Position numbers and translations under genes: made by a program
Source of the DNA: Bacillota bacterium
GTDB taxonomy: Bacteria > Bacillota > Clostridia > Christensenellales > Aristaeellaceae
DNA length: 64,000 nt
Direction: 5' to 3'
NCBI GenBank assembly: GCA_023413135.1
Contig: JAEZQK010000118.1
Span: 40,930-104,929, forward strand
Part shown: in pieces, positions 8,741 through 17,291 of the stretch
Layout of the letters: the number at the start of each line of letters is the position of its first letter
How positions within the stretch are numbered: the first letter of the stretch is position 1
The notes under the pieces: model-generated
What the model was told of the DNA's origin: nothing
The model's input: only the letters and a program-made list of their open reading frames with translations
Databases searched by the model: none

Positions 8741-8900
8741 ATACTAATGGATAATATTAATGCGTCCAAAGCGGCGAGCTATTTTTGATGCGGGGCAAGG
8801 AGCCGGAGCGAGGCGTAGCAGCGCTACGTCGAGCGGAGAGCGACGCTGCCCCGCGCGAAAAGAGCCGCCGCGACGACGCATTAATGTTTGGAATTAGTAT
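8741..8900. repeat. Long imperfect hairpin element (MITE/REP-like)
   Basis: About 160 bp between the divergent lysR and chr genes folds as one long interrupted hairpin. Matching arms are ATACTAAT (8741-8748) with ATTAGTAT (8893-8900), ATTAATGCGTC (8756-8766) with GACGCATTAAT (8875-8885), TGCGGGGCA near 8789 with TGCCCCGC near 8847, and a central GTAGC-N3-GCTAC at 8815-8827. The interior is much more GC-rich than the flanks, which suggests an inserted repeat element. No open reading frame lies inside. Confidence 0.7.
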
Positions 8901-8927
8901 AAAAAGCAAAAGATGGGAGGGCTGGGC

Positions 8928-9506
8928 TTGAGGCATAATCTGAAGTTTTACTTGAAGCTTTTTCAATCCACCTTTCAATTAAGCGCCTTTACCTTTGGCG
9001 GCGGTTATGTGATCATTCCGCTTATGAAAAAGCAGTTTGTGGAGAAGCTGGGGTGGATAGACGAAAAAGAAATGCTTGATTTTACGGCCATAGCGCAATC
9101 ATCACCCGGAGCAATGGCAGTTAACGCTTCTGTTTTGCTGGGATATCACCTTTCAGGAATTCCCGGTGCTTTGATGGCGATTTTCGGCACCGTGCTGCCG
9201 CCCTTGATACTATTATCAGTCATCTCTGTAGGATACAGCGCGTTTATAAGCAACGAGGTTGTGAAAAATGTCCTGCGCGGTATGGAGGCAGGCGTTTGCG
9301 CGGTCATCATCGATGTGGTCATCGATATGAGCCGGACGGTTATGAAAAGCAAAAAAATCTTATCGGTGATCCTTATGATCGCCGCGTTTCTAGCGGTTGC
9401 CGTATTCAAAGTGAACGTTGTATATGTCATCCTCACCTGCGGGCTTGCCGGCTTCCTTTCGGTTGTAAAAAAACAGAGGAAGGATGATAAGCATGATATA
9501 TCTTAA
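8928..9506 (+). CDS. Chromate transporter, N-half subunit (short-chain CHR)
   Basis: A 192-aa membrane protein of the short-chain chromate-ion transporter family, which works as a pair of half-size proteins. It carries the family signature FGGGYVIIPLMKKQFVEKLGW near the N-terminus and AQSSPGAMAVNASVLLGY, followed by several hydrophobic segments. A TTG start at 8928 sits 7 nt after GGGAGG; an in-frame ATG at 8913 has no site. Its stop overlaps the start of the second subunit by 14 bp. It is divergent from a LysR gene. The substrate is assumed to be chromate, but family members may carry other oxyanions. Confidence 0.85.
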   Translation: MRHNLKFYLKLFQSTFQLSAFTFGGGYVIIPLMKKQFVEKLGWIDEKEMLDFTAIAQSSPGAMAVNASVLLGYHLSGIPGALMAIFGTVLPPLILLSVISVGYSAFISNEVVKNVLRGMEAGVCAVIIDVVIDMSRTVMKSKKILSVILMIAAFLAVAVFKVNVVYVILTCGLAGFLSVVKKQRKDDKHDIS

Positions 9507-10053
9507 GCTGTTTTGGGCATTTATCCAGATCGGGCTGTTCAGTATCGGCGGCGGTTATGCGGCAATGCCGCTGATACAAAATCAGGTGGTCCACACGTAC
9601 GGCTGGCTGAATATGAATGAGTTTGCCGACATTATCACCATATCGCAGATGACCCCCGGCCCAATTGCAATCAATTCCGCAACATTTGTCGGCACACGCA
9701 TTGCGGGTGTTGGGGGAGCAATTGTGGCGACGCTCGGCTGCATTCTGCCTTCCTGCGTGATTGTTTTGCTGCTCGCGATATTGTATAGGAAATACAAAAA
9801 CTTGAAATATGTGCAAGGAATTTTGAAAAGTCTTCACCCTGCCGTAGTCGGATTGATCGCCTCCGCGGGAATTTCGATCATAGCGCATGCGCTGTGGAAC
9901 GGAAGCATTATTTCTTTTGATGCAAGCAGCATTGATTTTGTTGCGGCTGCCATGATGGCACTTTGTGTTTTTTTGTTAAGGAAAACAAAGCTGAATCCCA
10001 TTTTTGTTATGCTCGGCGCAGGGGCTATTGGAGGGGTGATATATCTCCTATAG
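9493..10053 (+). CDS. Chromate transporter, C-half subunit (short-chain CHR)
   Basis: A 186-aa partner of the preceding transporter half. It repeats the signature (IGGGYAAMPLIQNQVV, ITISQMTPGPIAINSATFVG) and has about five to six hydrophobic segments, as expected from the duplicated architecture of ChrA. ATG at 9493 is preceded by AGGAAGG. Translational coupling to the upstream gene is likely from the 14-bp overlap. The stop runs 6 bp into the convergent arsA gene. Confidence 0.85.
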   Translation: MIYLKLFWAFIQIGLFSIGGGYAAMPLIQNQVVHTYGWLNMNEFADIITISQMTPGPIAINSATFVGTRIAGVGGAIVATLGCILPSCVIVLLLAILYRKYKNLKYVQGILKSLHPAVVGLIASAGISIIAHALWNGSIISFDASSIDFVAAAMMALCVFLLRKTKLNPIFVMLGAGAIGGVIYLL

Positions 10054-11784
10054 CCCGAGCAGGCCGGCGCCCTGTATATTGCCTGGTTTCCAGCCGATAA
10101 CGGAAAAGCATCCGTGAGAATGCTCATCCACCTTGTTGATCCATTCCACTTCATTGCTTGCCTTTGCGGCCAGCGTCCGGTTCGTTGTGCCGGATTGATA
10201 CATGGAGGAATTGATCACCCACCATTTCGTTGCAATTCCTGCGCGCTTCAAATCCTCCTCAAGGCGCAGCGCCTCATATACCGGCGTGGCTTCGGCAAGT
10301 GTGACGATGATGACCGCCGTGTCAGCCGCATTGCGCAATTTCGGGAGCAGCTTTTTCACCGGTTCGGGAATGTTCCCCTGAGACCGCTGGAGCTCTCTAT
10401 GGTAGCTCTGGGTAGAATCAAGCAAAAGCAGCGTGTGCCCTGTTGGCGCCGTATCGATGACAACAACCTCATTTTCCGCTTTTTCAACGATCTTGGCGAA
10501 GGCCCGGAACACGGCAATCTCCTGCGTACAGGGGGAACGCAGATCCTCCTCGATGTAGGCGATGTCCTCCTCCGACATGGTTTCACGCGCCTTTGCCAGC
10601 ACCTCCTCCTGATACTTTTTCAGCTCGGCGCGCTCATCAATATGGCTCATGCCGATCCCGCTGTCCTCATGCACAACGTACTTCAAATGGGCCGCAGGAT
10701 CAGTCGTGGTGAGGTGCACCTTTTTCCCTTTCGCGGATAAGCCCAGGGCAATGGCCGCCGCAACGGTGGTCTTCCCGACGCCGCCTTTCCCCATGGTAAA
10801 AATGACTTTCTTGCCGGCCAAATACAGGTCATCTACGATGTCTCCGATCCGCTTGAAGGAATGCGCATGAATCCTCTGTTCCTGAAAAGCGCAATGATCC
10901 AAAGTGAGCAATGACCGTACATTATCAACGCCTGTGATGTTGTAAGCCCGGAGCGGTATCCAATAGGCTTTCAGGCCTTGCAGCCCCATGGGCATTTGAG
11001 CAAGGGCCTTTTGCTGCTTTTGATACAGGCTTTCGGAGATGGCGTCGTCGAAAGCTGCCAGTACGCCGTTTATCACCAGCACCTGATTGTTTACCCCAAG
11101 AGCGGCAAGCTCTTTGGAAGCCCGCTCCGCTTCCTTCAAGGGGGTGGCCTCGGGACGGGAAACAAGGATCAGCATAGTCAGATTTTCATCCGACAAAGTC
11201 GCAACGGCCTTTTTGTATATCTCCTTTTTGCTTTCCAGGCCTGAAAGCTGCCCCAGGCAGGAGGCGCCGTGGGTACTCTCGCTGATAAAATTGCTCCAGG
11301 CGGAAGGCAATTGCAGCATCCGAAGAGTGTGGCCTGTGGGCGCCGTGTCAAACAGGATATGGTCGAAATCCTTCTGCACGTTTTCATTGGCCAAAAAGTT
11401 TGTAAACTCATTGAAGGCGGCAATCTCAACGGTGCAGGAACCGGAAAGCTGCTCTTCCATGTTTTTGATCACTGCATCGGGCAGCTTTCCGCGGTACGGT
11501 GCGATCACGCTTTCCCTGTATGCCGCGGCAGCCTGTATGGGATCAAGGTTTGCAACAACAAGGCGCGGCACCTCTTTGATTTCCACGCCTTTATTGGAAA
11601 GCCCGGTATTGAAAACATCCTGCAGGTTTGAGGCCGGATCGGTGCTGATCAGCAGCACCTTCTTCCCGCTGTCCGCAAGCGCGACGGCTGTGGCACAGGC
11701 CACCGATGTCTTGCCGACACCGCCTTTGCCGGTGAAAAACAAGTATTTTGTGCGCGCTGCCGCATGAATTTGATAACTTTCCAA
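10048..11784 (-). CDS. arsA: Arsenical pump-driving ATPase ArsA
   Basis: A 578-aa cytoplasmic ATPase that energises arsenite extrusion, here presumably through Acr3. It has two homologous halves, each with a deviant Walker A GKGGVGKT (about residues 19-26 and 331-338), a switch motif DTAPTGHTL and a conserved TTDPA/STDPA element, as in A1-A2 fused ArsA. A TTG start at 11784 follows GGAGGG at proper spacing. It is the last gene of the operon, 47 bp after arsD, whose product passes As(III) to ArsA. The 3' end overlaps the convergent chromate-transporter gene. Confidence 0.95.
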   Translation of the reverse strand: MESYQIHAAARTKYLFFTGKGGVGKTSVACATAVALADSGKKVLLISTDPASNLQDVFNTGLSNKGVEIKEVPRLVVANLDPIQAAAAYRESVIAPYRGKLPDAVIKNMEEQLSGSCTVEIAAFNEFTNFLANENVQKDFDHILFDTAPTGHTLRMLQLPSAWSNFISESTHGASCLGQLSGLESKKEIYKKAVATLSDENLTMLILVSRPEATPLKEAERASKELAALGVNNQVLVINGVLAAFDDAISESLYQKQQKALAQMPMGLQGLKAYWIPLRAYNITGVDNVRSLLTLDHCAFQEQRIHAHSFKRIGDIVDDLYLAGKKVIFTMGKGGVGKTTVAAAIALGLSAKGKKVHLTTTDPAAHLKYVVHEDSGIGMSHIDERAELKKYQEEVLAKARETMSEEDIAYIEEDLRSPCTQEIAVFRAFAKIVEKAENEVVVIDTAPTGHTLLLLDSTQSYHRELQRSQGNIPEPVKKLLPKLRNAADTAVIIVTLAEATPVYEALRLEEDLKRAGIATKWWVINSSMYQSGTTNRTLAAKASNEVEWINKVDEHSHGCFSVIGWKPGNIQGAGLLGL

Positions 11785-11831
11785 ATCGAGTCCCTCCGGT
11801 TTTTGGCATATTTTTGCGGGCTGCGATGGGT

Positions 11832-12224
11832 TTAGCAGCAGTTGCCGCCTGAACAGCCGCAGCCATCCGCCCTTTTGATGGTACCCTTAACAATCTTTGG
11901 TTTCCCGCCCAAAACAGCAGCAGGAACATCAAGCAATCTTGCAAACTCCTCATTGGTGGGATACCTGCCGGTTATCACAATCTCGCCATCCACAACGATA
12001 GCCGGCAGTTCATCCACGCCGTTTATGTTGATGAATTCATTCACAGCCTTGTTGCTCACAAATTCCTGCGGCGCATTGGAAAGATTGTACCGCTTTACTT
12101 CGATTCCGCTTTTCTTTAATGTATTCAGTACAGTCGAAACCCTTAACAGTTCCGGATCCACGCCTACACCGCACAGGCCGGTTGCGCAGCACATAGCCGG
12201 TTCGTAGATAGACATCTCTTTCAT
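11832..12224 (-). CDS. arsD: Arsenite metallochaperone ArsD
   Basis: A 130-aa metallochaperone that binds As(III) and hands it to ArsA. Cysteines at positions 12, 13 and 18 (MCCATGLCG) match the As(III) site of characterised ArsD, and the C-terminus adds GCGCSGGNCC, like the extra vicinal pairs of longer ArsD proteins. It has the thioredoxin-like fold phrases VVDGEIVITGRYPTNEEFARLL. ATG at 12224 follows GAAGGAG. It lies between acr3 (19 bp) and arsA (47 bp). Confidence 0.95.
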   Translation of the reverse strand: MKEMSIYEPAMCCATGLCGVGVDPELLRVSTVLNTLKKSGIEVKRYNLSNAPQEFVSNKAVNEFININGVDELPAIVVDGEIVITGRYPTNEEFARLLDVPAAVLGGKPKIVKGTIKRADGCGCSGGNCC

Positions 12225-12243
12225 GAAAAACATCTCCTTCAAA

Positions 12244-13311
12244 TTATGATGGATGATCAGCCTTCGGCTGCCCAAACCAATGCTTTGTGTTATTGGCGAT
12301 TTTGACAAGAACCAGCATGACCGGCACTTCCGTAAGCACCCCGACAATCGTCGCCAGCGCAGCGGGGGAAGAGGAGCCAAACAGGGAAATGGCAACCGCC
12401 ACCGCAAGCTCAAAGAAATTGGATGCGCCGATCATGCCTGCCGGGGCCGCGACATCATGCGTAAGCTTCAGTCCTTTGGACGCAAGATACGAAATAAAGA
12501 AAATCAAAAATGTCTGAAGGACCAGCGGTACCGCGATCAGAAGGATGTGCAGGGGATTTTTCAAAATTACATCGCCCTGGAACGAAAAGATGATGATCAG
12601 CGTAAGCAGCAGCCCGGCAACGGTCACATGGTTGAATTTGGGAATGAACCGCTTTTCAAAGTACTCAACTCCCTTGCTTTTGATCATCAGCGTCCTTGTC
12701 AGGATGCCTCCCGCCAAGGGAATGACCACAAACAGGACCACCGACAAAAGCAGCGTATCCCATGGCACGGTTAGGCCGCTGACGCCCAGCAAAAAAGCGA
12801 CGATGGGGGTAAACGCAACCAATATGATCAGATCGTTGGTCGCGACCTGCACCACAGTATAGGCCGGGTTCCCTTTGGTCAAATGGCTCCACACAAATAC
12901 CATCGCCGTACATGGAGCCGCCCCAAGCAGCACCGCTCCTGCAAGATATTCCTTGGCCAGATCGGCAGGTATGAGTGTTTTGAACAGCACATAAAAGAAA
13001 AACGCCGCGATTAAGTACATGGTAAACGGCTTGATCAGCCAGTTGGTCACCCATGTTATATAAAGCCCCTTCGGATTTTTGCCAACGTTTTTAATGCTGG
13101 TAAAATCGACTTTCATCATCATGGGATAGATCATCAGCCAAATCAGTACCGCTATGGGGATGGATACCTGAGCGTACTCAAACCTGCCCAAGAAGGCGGG
13201 CACCCCCGGCAGGTATTTTCCAATCAGTACGCCGGCCACCATGCACAGGAGCACCCATAGGGTAAGATATTTTTCAAAAAAGCCAATGCCCTGTGCCTTT
13301 TCCTTTCCCAT
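12244..13311 (-). CDS. acr3: Acr3-family arsenite efflux transporter
   Basis: A 355-aa integral membrane protein with about ten hydrophobic segments that exports As(III). The conserved stretch LLGAAPCTAMVFVWSHLTKG contains the essential Cys of Acr3, followed by ATNDLIILVAFTPIV. ATG at 13311 is chosen since AAAGGAG lies 8 nt upstream; a GTG three codons earlier directly abuts the site. It follows arsR by 14 bp and precedes arsD, the classic arsR-acr3-arsD-arsA order. Confidence 0.95.
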   Translation of the reverse strand: MGKEKAQGIGFFEKYLTLWVLLCMVAGVLIGKYLPGVPAFLGRFEYAQVSIPIAVLIWLMIYPMMMKVDFTSIKNVGKNPKGLYITWVTNWLIKPFTMYLIAAFFFYVLFKTLIPADLAKEYLAGAVLLGAAPCTAMVFVWSHLTKGNPAYTVVQVATNDLIILVAFTPIVAFLLGVSGLTVPWDTLLLSVVLFVVIPLAGGILTRTLMIKSKGVEYFEKRFIPKFNHVTVAGLLLTLIIIFSFQGDVILKNPLHILLIAVPLVLQTFLIFFISYLASKGLKLTHDVAAPAGMIGASNFFELAVAVAISLFGSSSPAALATIVGVLTEVPVMLVLVKIANNTKHWFGQPKADHPS

Positions 13312-13325
13312 TTCAATCACTCCTT

Positions 13326-13673
13326 TTAATGTGGATTCTTATTGCAGATACATATGTCTTGTGCCTTGCACGCGTTAAACGCCTGGCGGTCTGCAGCGTA
13401 GGAGGGGAGTTCCCGGAGCCTTCGTATCAGATACTCCCAAAGCTCCCGGTTTGCCTGTATGAAGCTGTCGCTTATCCTATAGTACGTCCATTGGGCATTC
13501 CTGCAGCTTTCCAGAATCCCGCTCCTCTTTAATGCCGTCAGATGACGTGACGCGTTGGATTGGGTCATTTTCAGGCAGGCTTCGATTTCACAAACGCATA
13601 GTTCGCCTTCCAGCAGCAGCGATAATATCCGCAGCCTGCTTTCCTCCGACAATGCCTTGAAAATATCCACCAT
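13326..13673 (-). CDS. arsR: ArsR-family repressor (second in operon)
   Basis: A 115-aa winged-helix As(III)-responsive repressor. The ELCVCEIE motif puts Cys26 and Cys28 in the metal-sensing helix of E. coli-type ArsR, and the C-terminal QDICICN adds two more Cys. The DNA-recognition helix is QSNASRHLTALKRSGIL. A strong inverted repeat lies about 22 bp upstream of the start. It heads the acr3-arsD-arsA block and probably represses it independently of the upstream arsR. Confidence 0.9.
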   Translation of the reverse strand: MVDIFKALSEESRLRILSLLLEGELCVCEIEACLKMTQSNASRHLTALKRSGILESCRNAQWTYYRISDSFIQANRELWEYLIRRLRELPSYAADRQAFNACKAQDICICNKNPH

Positions 13674-13694
13674 AGCGTTTCATCCCCTTCATTC

Positions 13695-13718
13695 GCATAT
13701 GAGCATGCACTCATATGC
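13695..13718. promoter_or_regulatory. ArsR operator
   Basis: The inverted repeat GCATATGAG-N6-CTCATATGC, with perfect 9-bp arms, lies 22 bp before the 13673 arsR start and inside the 83-bp gap after the reductase gene. It is probably the autoregulatory site of that repressor, giving an internal promoter for arsR-acr3-arsD-arsA. Confidence 0.75.
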
Positions 13719-13756
13719 TATGCTCAAAAAAACCATTGGTTACAATGGCTCATAAA

Positions 13757-15406
13757 TTAATCCCGCTTTTGGGCGTGCGTTTTGCCATATTGCTTTTGTC
13801 CGCCCGAAAGGTTATAGACTTGCTTGAAACCCCTATTGATCAGGATGTTCTGCGCCGCGTTCCCGGTAACGCCCTTGTTGCAGTAAGTGACCGCAATAAC
13901 TTCCTTGTCCAACTCCCGGGCATCATCCCTCAGCTTCTCATGCGGGATGCTCCGCGCGGTCTTAATATGGTCCTTCTCATATTGCGTAACGACCCTTGCG
14001 TCAATCAGTTCATACCTTTCGCCGGATTTCATCAATTCATCCAGCTCCTGCGCCGTGATAAGGTTCCTGCCGCCGCGAATCGCATTATCCAGGATCATGC
14101 CGGTGTACATCACCGGGTCTTTGGTCGTGGAAAACGGCGGGGCATAGGCCAAATCCAGGTGAAACAGGTCTTCCACCTTTGCCTTGAAGGTGATCGCCGT
14201 CACGAATACGTCGATCCTTTTGTCCACGCCATGAAAGCCTACGATCTGCGCACCAAGCAGGCGGCCTGTTGCTTTATCCGCAATGCCTTTGATCACCATT
14301 TCCTTGCCGCCCATGTATTCCGGCTTGTCAGGCTTGATGTTGTGGCACACCGCCACATCGTATCCCTGCTCCTCGGCTTCCCGCTGGGAAAGCCCGGTTT
14401 GCGCCACCGTCATATCGAAAATTCTGAAGATACCTGTGCCCAGGATGCCCCTGAATTCCAGGCTGCCGCCGGTCACGCTGTCCCCGGCGATCCTTCCGGT
14501 TTTATTGGCGGTGGAGCCAAGCGGCCGGTAGACCGGCTTTTCGGTTACGGCGTGAAATTGCTCGGTGCAGTCGCCGCAGGCATAGATATCCGGAATATTT
14601 GTCTGCATCTTCGCATTCACGCGGATCGCACCGGATTTGCCAAGCTCTATTCCCGCATGTTCAGCCAGCTGAGAATTGGGCCTGACGCCGGTGGACAGGA
14701 GAACCATGTCCGCCTTGATTTCCTTGCCACCGGACAGTATCACGCAACTCTCCGTGATTTCTGAAACGGAAACTCCCGTCAGCACGGAAACGCCGTTCTT
14801 TTTGATATGCTCCTCCACGTATACCGCCATGTCGCTGTCCAGCCCCGGCGTTACCTGTGGAAGCTTCTCCAGTAGGGTTATTTCCATGCCGAACCCCTTG
14901 AGGTTTTCGCACACCTCCAGGCCTATGAACCCTGTGCCGATAATCACGGCGGACCGGGGGCGGTGTGTGTCGATAAAGGCCTTTATGCGGTTCATATCGT
15001 TGATGTTGCGCAAAGTAAAGGCGTGCGGGCTGTCCGAGCCTTTTATAGGCGGCACGGCTGCCCTGGCCCCGGTGGCGATGACGAGCTTGTCATAATGGTC
15101 AACAAAGGTTTCGCCTGTGGAAAGATCTTTTATCTCCAACGCCTTTTCCGCAGGGTCTATGGAAAGCACTTCATGCAGCGTATGGATGTCCACGTTATAC
15201 TTGCTCTTAAAGAACGCGGAGCTTCGCGGCGTCAGCTCACCGGCGCTTTGAACCCCGCCGCCGATATAGTAGGGCATGCCGCACCCGGAATAGGAAATGG
15301 AACTGTCCTTCTCATACATGACAATTTGAGCATCCTCGGTGTTCCGCCTTGCCTTGGCGGCGGCGGAGGTCCCGGCGGCTACCGCCCCAATGATCACGAT
15401 GCGCAT
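13757..15406 (-). CDS. CoA-disulfide reductase with C-terminal rhodanese domain
   Basis: A 549-aa flavoprotein of the pyridine nucleotide-disulfide oxidoreductase family. The N-terminus binds FAD (MRIVIIGAVAAGTSAAAKAR) and has the single redox Cys in SYSGCGMPYYIGG near residue 43, typical of CoA-disulfide reductases and NADH oxidases. A second Rossmann unit IGTGFIGLEVCENL (about 150-165) binds NAD(P)H. A dimerisation domain follows, and residues about 460-549 form a rhodanese domain with candidate active Cys in TYCNKGVTG. ATG follows AAGGAGG. It lies between two arsR genes, so it likely supports thiol or persulfide homeostasis under arsenic stress. That role is inferred. Confidence 0.85.
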   Translation of the reverse strand: MRIVIIGAVAAGTSAAAKARRNTEDAQIVMYEKDSSISYSGCGMPYYIGGGVQSAGELTPRSSAFFKSKYNVDIHTLHEVLSIDPAEKALEIKDLSTGETFVDHYDKLVIATGARAAVPPIKGSDSPHAFTLRNINDMNRIKAFIDTHRPRSAVIIGTGFIGLEVCENLKGFGMEITLLEKLPQVTPGLDSDMAVYVEEHIKKNGVSVLTGVSVSEITESCVILSGGKEIKADMVLLSTGVRPNSQLAEHAGIELGKSGAIRVNAKMQTNIPDIYACGDCTEQFHAVTEKPVYRPLGSTANKTGRIAGDSVTGGSLEFRGILGTGIFRIFDMTVAQTGLSQREAEEQGYDVAVCHNIKPDKPEYMGGKEMVIKGIADKATGRLLGAQIVGFHGVDKRIDVFVTAITFKAKVEDLFHLDLAYAPPFSTTKDPVMYTGMILDNAIRGGRNLITAQELDELMKSGERYELIDARVVTQYEKDHIKTARSIPHEKLRDDARELDKEVIAVTYCNKGVTGNAAQNILINRGFKQVYNLSGGQKQYGKTHAQKRD

Positions 15407-15424
15407 GGCATCTCCTCCTTTTCC

Positions 15425-15742
15425 TCAGTCACAATCACATTCCCCATCCATATCAATGAGCACCGCCGAATCAAGCATCTCTGCCAATAAGTGATGGGCA
15501 GCCTCGCATCCTTTTCTGCTAAGGGAATAATTCATCCATTTGCCGTCGCGGCGGCAGTTGACGAACCCGGATTCACAAAGGATCTTCATATGGTGTGACA
15601 GCGTGGATTGGGAGATGTTCAAGTCCTCCAACAGCTTGCAGGCACACCTTTCTCCGCCGCGAAGCATTTCAATGATCATAAGCCGATTAGGGTCGCACAG
15701 CGCCTTGAAGACCTTTGCTGTCTGCTCATGCTTCGTTTCCAA
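15425..15742 (-). CDS. arsR: ArsR-family repressor (first in operon)
   Basis: A 105-aa winged-helix repressor with the As(III)-sensing pair Cys33-x-Cys35 in GERCACKLL and a C-terminal ECDCD tail. The recognition helix reads NISQSTLSHHMKILCESGFV. A TTG start at 15742 is preferred because GTGAGGTGG lies 5 nt before it and the ArsR alignment begins there; upstream in-frame codons would extend into the promoter. It is the first gene of the reductase-arsR-acr3-arsD-arsA run, 18 bp before the reductase. Confidence 0.9.
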   Translation of the reverse strand: METKHEQTAKVFKALCDPNRLMIIEMLRGGERCACKLLEDLNISQSTLSHHMKILCESGFVNCRRDGKWMNYSLSRKGCEAAHHLLAEMLDSAVLIDMDGECDCD

Positions 15743-15778
15743 GAATTCCACCTCACATTCATGGATATCGATATGTTT

Positions 15779-15807
15779 ATTATAAGCGACATATCGACGT
15801 ATGTCAA
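15779..15807 (-). promoter_or_regulatory. Promoter and operator of the ars operon
   Basis: On the minus strand TTGACA (15807-15802), a 17-bp spacer and TATAAT (15784-15779) form a consensus promoter. The spacer and the -35 box are covered by the inverted repeat GACATA-N6-TATGTC at 15788-15805, ideally placed for repression by the first ArsR. Confidence 0.85.
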
Positions 15808-15824
15808 TATGATATCGGCCGCCC

Positions 15825-15868
15825 AAAGAAAAAAACTGCCCTTCGGATGCCGTGCACCCAAAGGGCAG
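15825..15868 (-). terminator. Rho-independent terminator after arsN-like gene
   Basis: Stem CTGCCCTT (15836-15843) with AAGGGCAG (15861-15868), followed on the minus strand by a run of seven T. It separates the arsM-arsN transcription unit from the ars operon promoter. Confidence 0.85.
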
Positions 15869-15899
15869 CCGTATTCAATGATGCCTCCATTTTGTTGTT

Positions 15900-16394
15900 T
15901 CAGCCTACTATTTTGCTTCTGCGCTCCATGAGCACCACATCGTGCCATTTTCCATTGTCCATTTGTCCAAGCTTTTCCCATATCCCGACTTCCCGAAAGC
16001 CACATTTTAGGTGCAGCGCCCTGCTGGCCTCATTCTCCCTGATAATCCTTGAATGCAGCGTCCAGAAACCCTCTTCTTCCGACCGCCGGATCAGATCTGT
16101 CAGGAGCGCTGTTCCTATGCCCTGACCTTTGTATTGGCCCCCCACATAGATGCTGATATCGGCAACGCCGGCATATACGCATCTGTTCGAAGTGGGGCTT
16201 AAAGCGGCCCATCCCAGGACATGATCTCCTGAACGGGCTACGATACGGCAGGGTTTTGAGTGGCTGGCATCCCATTTTTCCCAAGCGGGCACTTCATTTT
16301 CGAATGTTGCGGTCTTTGTCTTGATTCCCTCCAGGTATATCTTTGAAACCTCTTCCCAATCCGCCGGTTTCATTGCCTCAATCACAAAATCCAT
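15900..16394 (-). CDS. GNAT N-acetyltransferase, phosphinothricin/ArsN type
   Basis: A 164-aa acetyl-CoA-dependent N-acetyltransferase. The acetyl-CoA loop is QYKGQGIGTALL near 104-115, and TKTATFENEVPAWEKW, VLGWAALSP and RALHLKCGFREVG match the phosphinothricin acetyltransferase/ArsN subgroup. ArsN enzymes acetylate the organoarsenical antibiotic arsinothricin and its analogue phosphinothricin. ATG at 16394 follows AGGGAGAT. It lies 14 bp after arsM and ends at a terminator. Substrate is inferred from subgroup and neighbours; other PAT-like enzymes act on amino-acid analogues. Confidence 0.8.
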   Translation of the reverse strand: MDFVIEAMKPADWEEVSKIYLEGIKTKTATFENEVPAWEKWDASHSKPCRIVARSGDHVLGWAALSPTSNRCVYAGVADISIYVGGQYKGQGIGTALLTDLIRRSEEEGFWTLHSRIIRENEASRALHLKCGFREVGIWEKLGQMDNGKWHDVVLMERRSKIVG

Positions 16395-16408
16395 GGCATC
16401 GTATCTCC

Positions 16409-17242
16409 CTATTTATACGCCTTTACATGAGCGCCCGCAAAAGCGCCATCCAGTACGTCTTCATCAAGACGGGCATAAAGTTCGCCAAGCTTTTTTCCCT
16501 GTGCAATGCTTCTGATCACATCTTTTGTATAGATGTTGACGGGAGTGATTTCGATGCCTGTAAAGCCAACCTTTTTGAGGATCCTTTCATATTCCTGAAC
16601 GCTCAACGCCCCGGATATGCAGCCGACCCACATTTGAACGCTTTGCCTTACCTCCTCGGGGACGTCCTTCAGTTGGACGATGTCCGCAATCGCCAGCCTG
16701 CCGCCCTTTTTGAGAACCCGGTATGCTTCCCGCAGGGCGTTTTCCTTGCTTTCGGTAAGGTTGATGACGCAGTTGGAAGTGACGACATCCACCGATTCCT
16801 CTTTCAGCGGGATATCCTCGATATACCCCTTGATAAATGCTACGTTTCTTGCCCCGCTCTTTGCCTTGTTGCGCTTGGCAAGCTCCAGCATTTCGTCGGT
16901 CATGTCCAGGCCGTAGGCTTTTCCCGTTTCCCCCACAAACTTCGCGGAAATGAGCACGTCTATCCCGCCGCCGCTGCCCAAATCCAGCACTGTTTCACCC
17001 TTTTGAAGATTTGCCAGGGCAATCGGATTGGCGCACCCCAAAGAAGCTTTGATGGCTTCCTCCGGCAGCCCGGCAATATATTCAGCGGAATACAAAGAAG
17101 AATCATCGCCTGTATCGCAGCAGGATGCTTCCTCGCCGCAGCATGATCCGCCGCCGCAGCAGGAGCTTTTTGCATTTGCGGATACACGTTTGGCAATGCT
17201 GCCGTAAAACGCCTTGATTTCATCCTTCATGTCCTTTGCCAT
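16409..17242 (-). CDS. arsM: Arsenite S-adenosylmethionine methyltransferase
   Basis: A 277-aa cytoplasmic enzyme that methylates As(III) using SAM. The SAM-binding motif is VLDLGSGGGIDVLISA near residue 87. Cysteines expected for ArsM are visible in the N-terminal cluster (SSCCGGGSCCGEEASCC, about 20-36), in SNCVINLTES near 155 and in WVGCISGAL near 205. ATG at 17242 is preceded by AAGGGGG. It is followed by the acetyltransferase and preceded by a Cys-rich MarR regulator, forming a methylation branch separate from the efflux operon. Confidence 0.92.
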   Translation of the reverse strand: MAKDMKDEIKAFYGSIAKRVSANAKSSCCGGGSCCGEEASCCDTGDDSSLYSAEYIAGLPEEAIKASLGCANPIALANLQKGETVLDLGSGGGIDVLISAKFVGETGKAYGLDMTDEMLELAKRNKAKSGARNVAFIKGYIEDIPLKEESVDVVTSNCVINLTESKENALREAYRVLKKGGRLAIADIVQLKDVPEEVRQSVQMWVGCISGALSVQEYERILKKVGFTGIEITPVNIYTKDVIRSIAQGKKLGELYARLDEDVLDGAFAGAHVKAYK

Positions 17243-17291
17243 TTGAAATAGCCCCCTTTTTATTTGAAATAGAATCGACCCAATTCCCACT

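Noticed and set aside
8757..8978. Minus-strand open frame through the hairpin element
   Set aside because: It spans palindromic DNA, has no ribosome binding site and reads into the chromate transporter gene.
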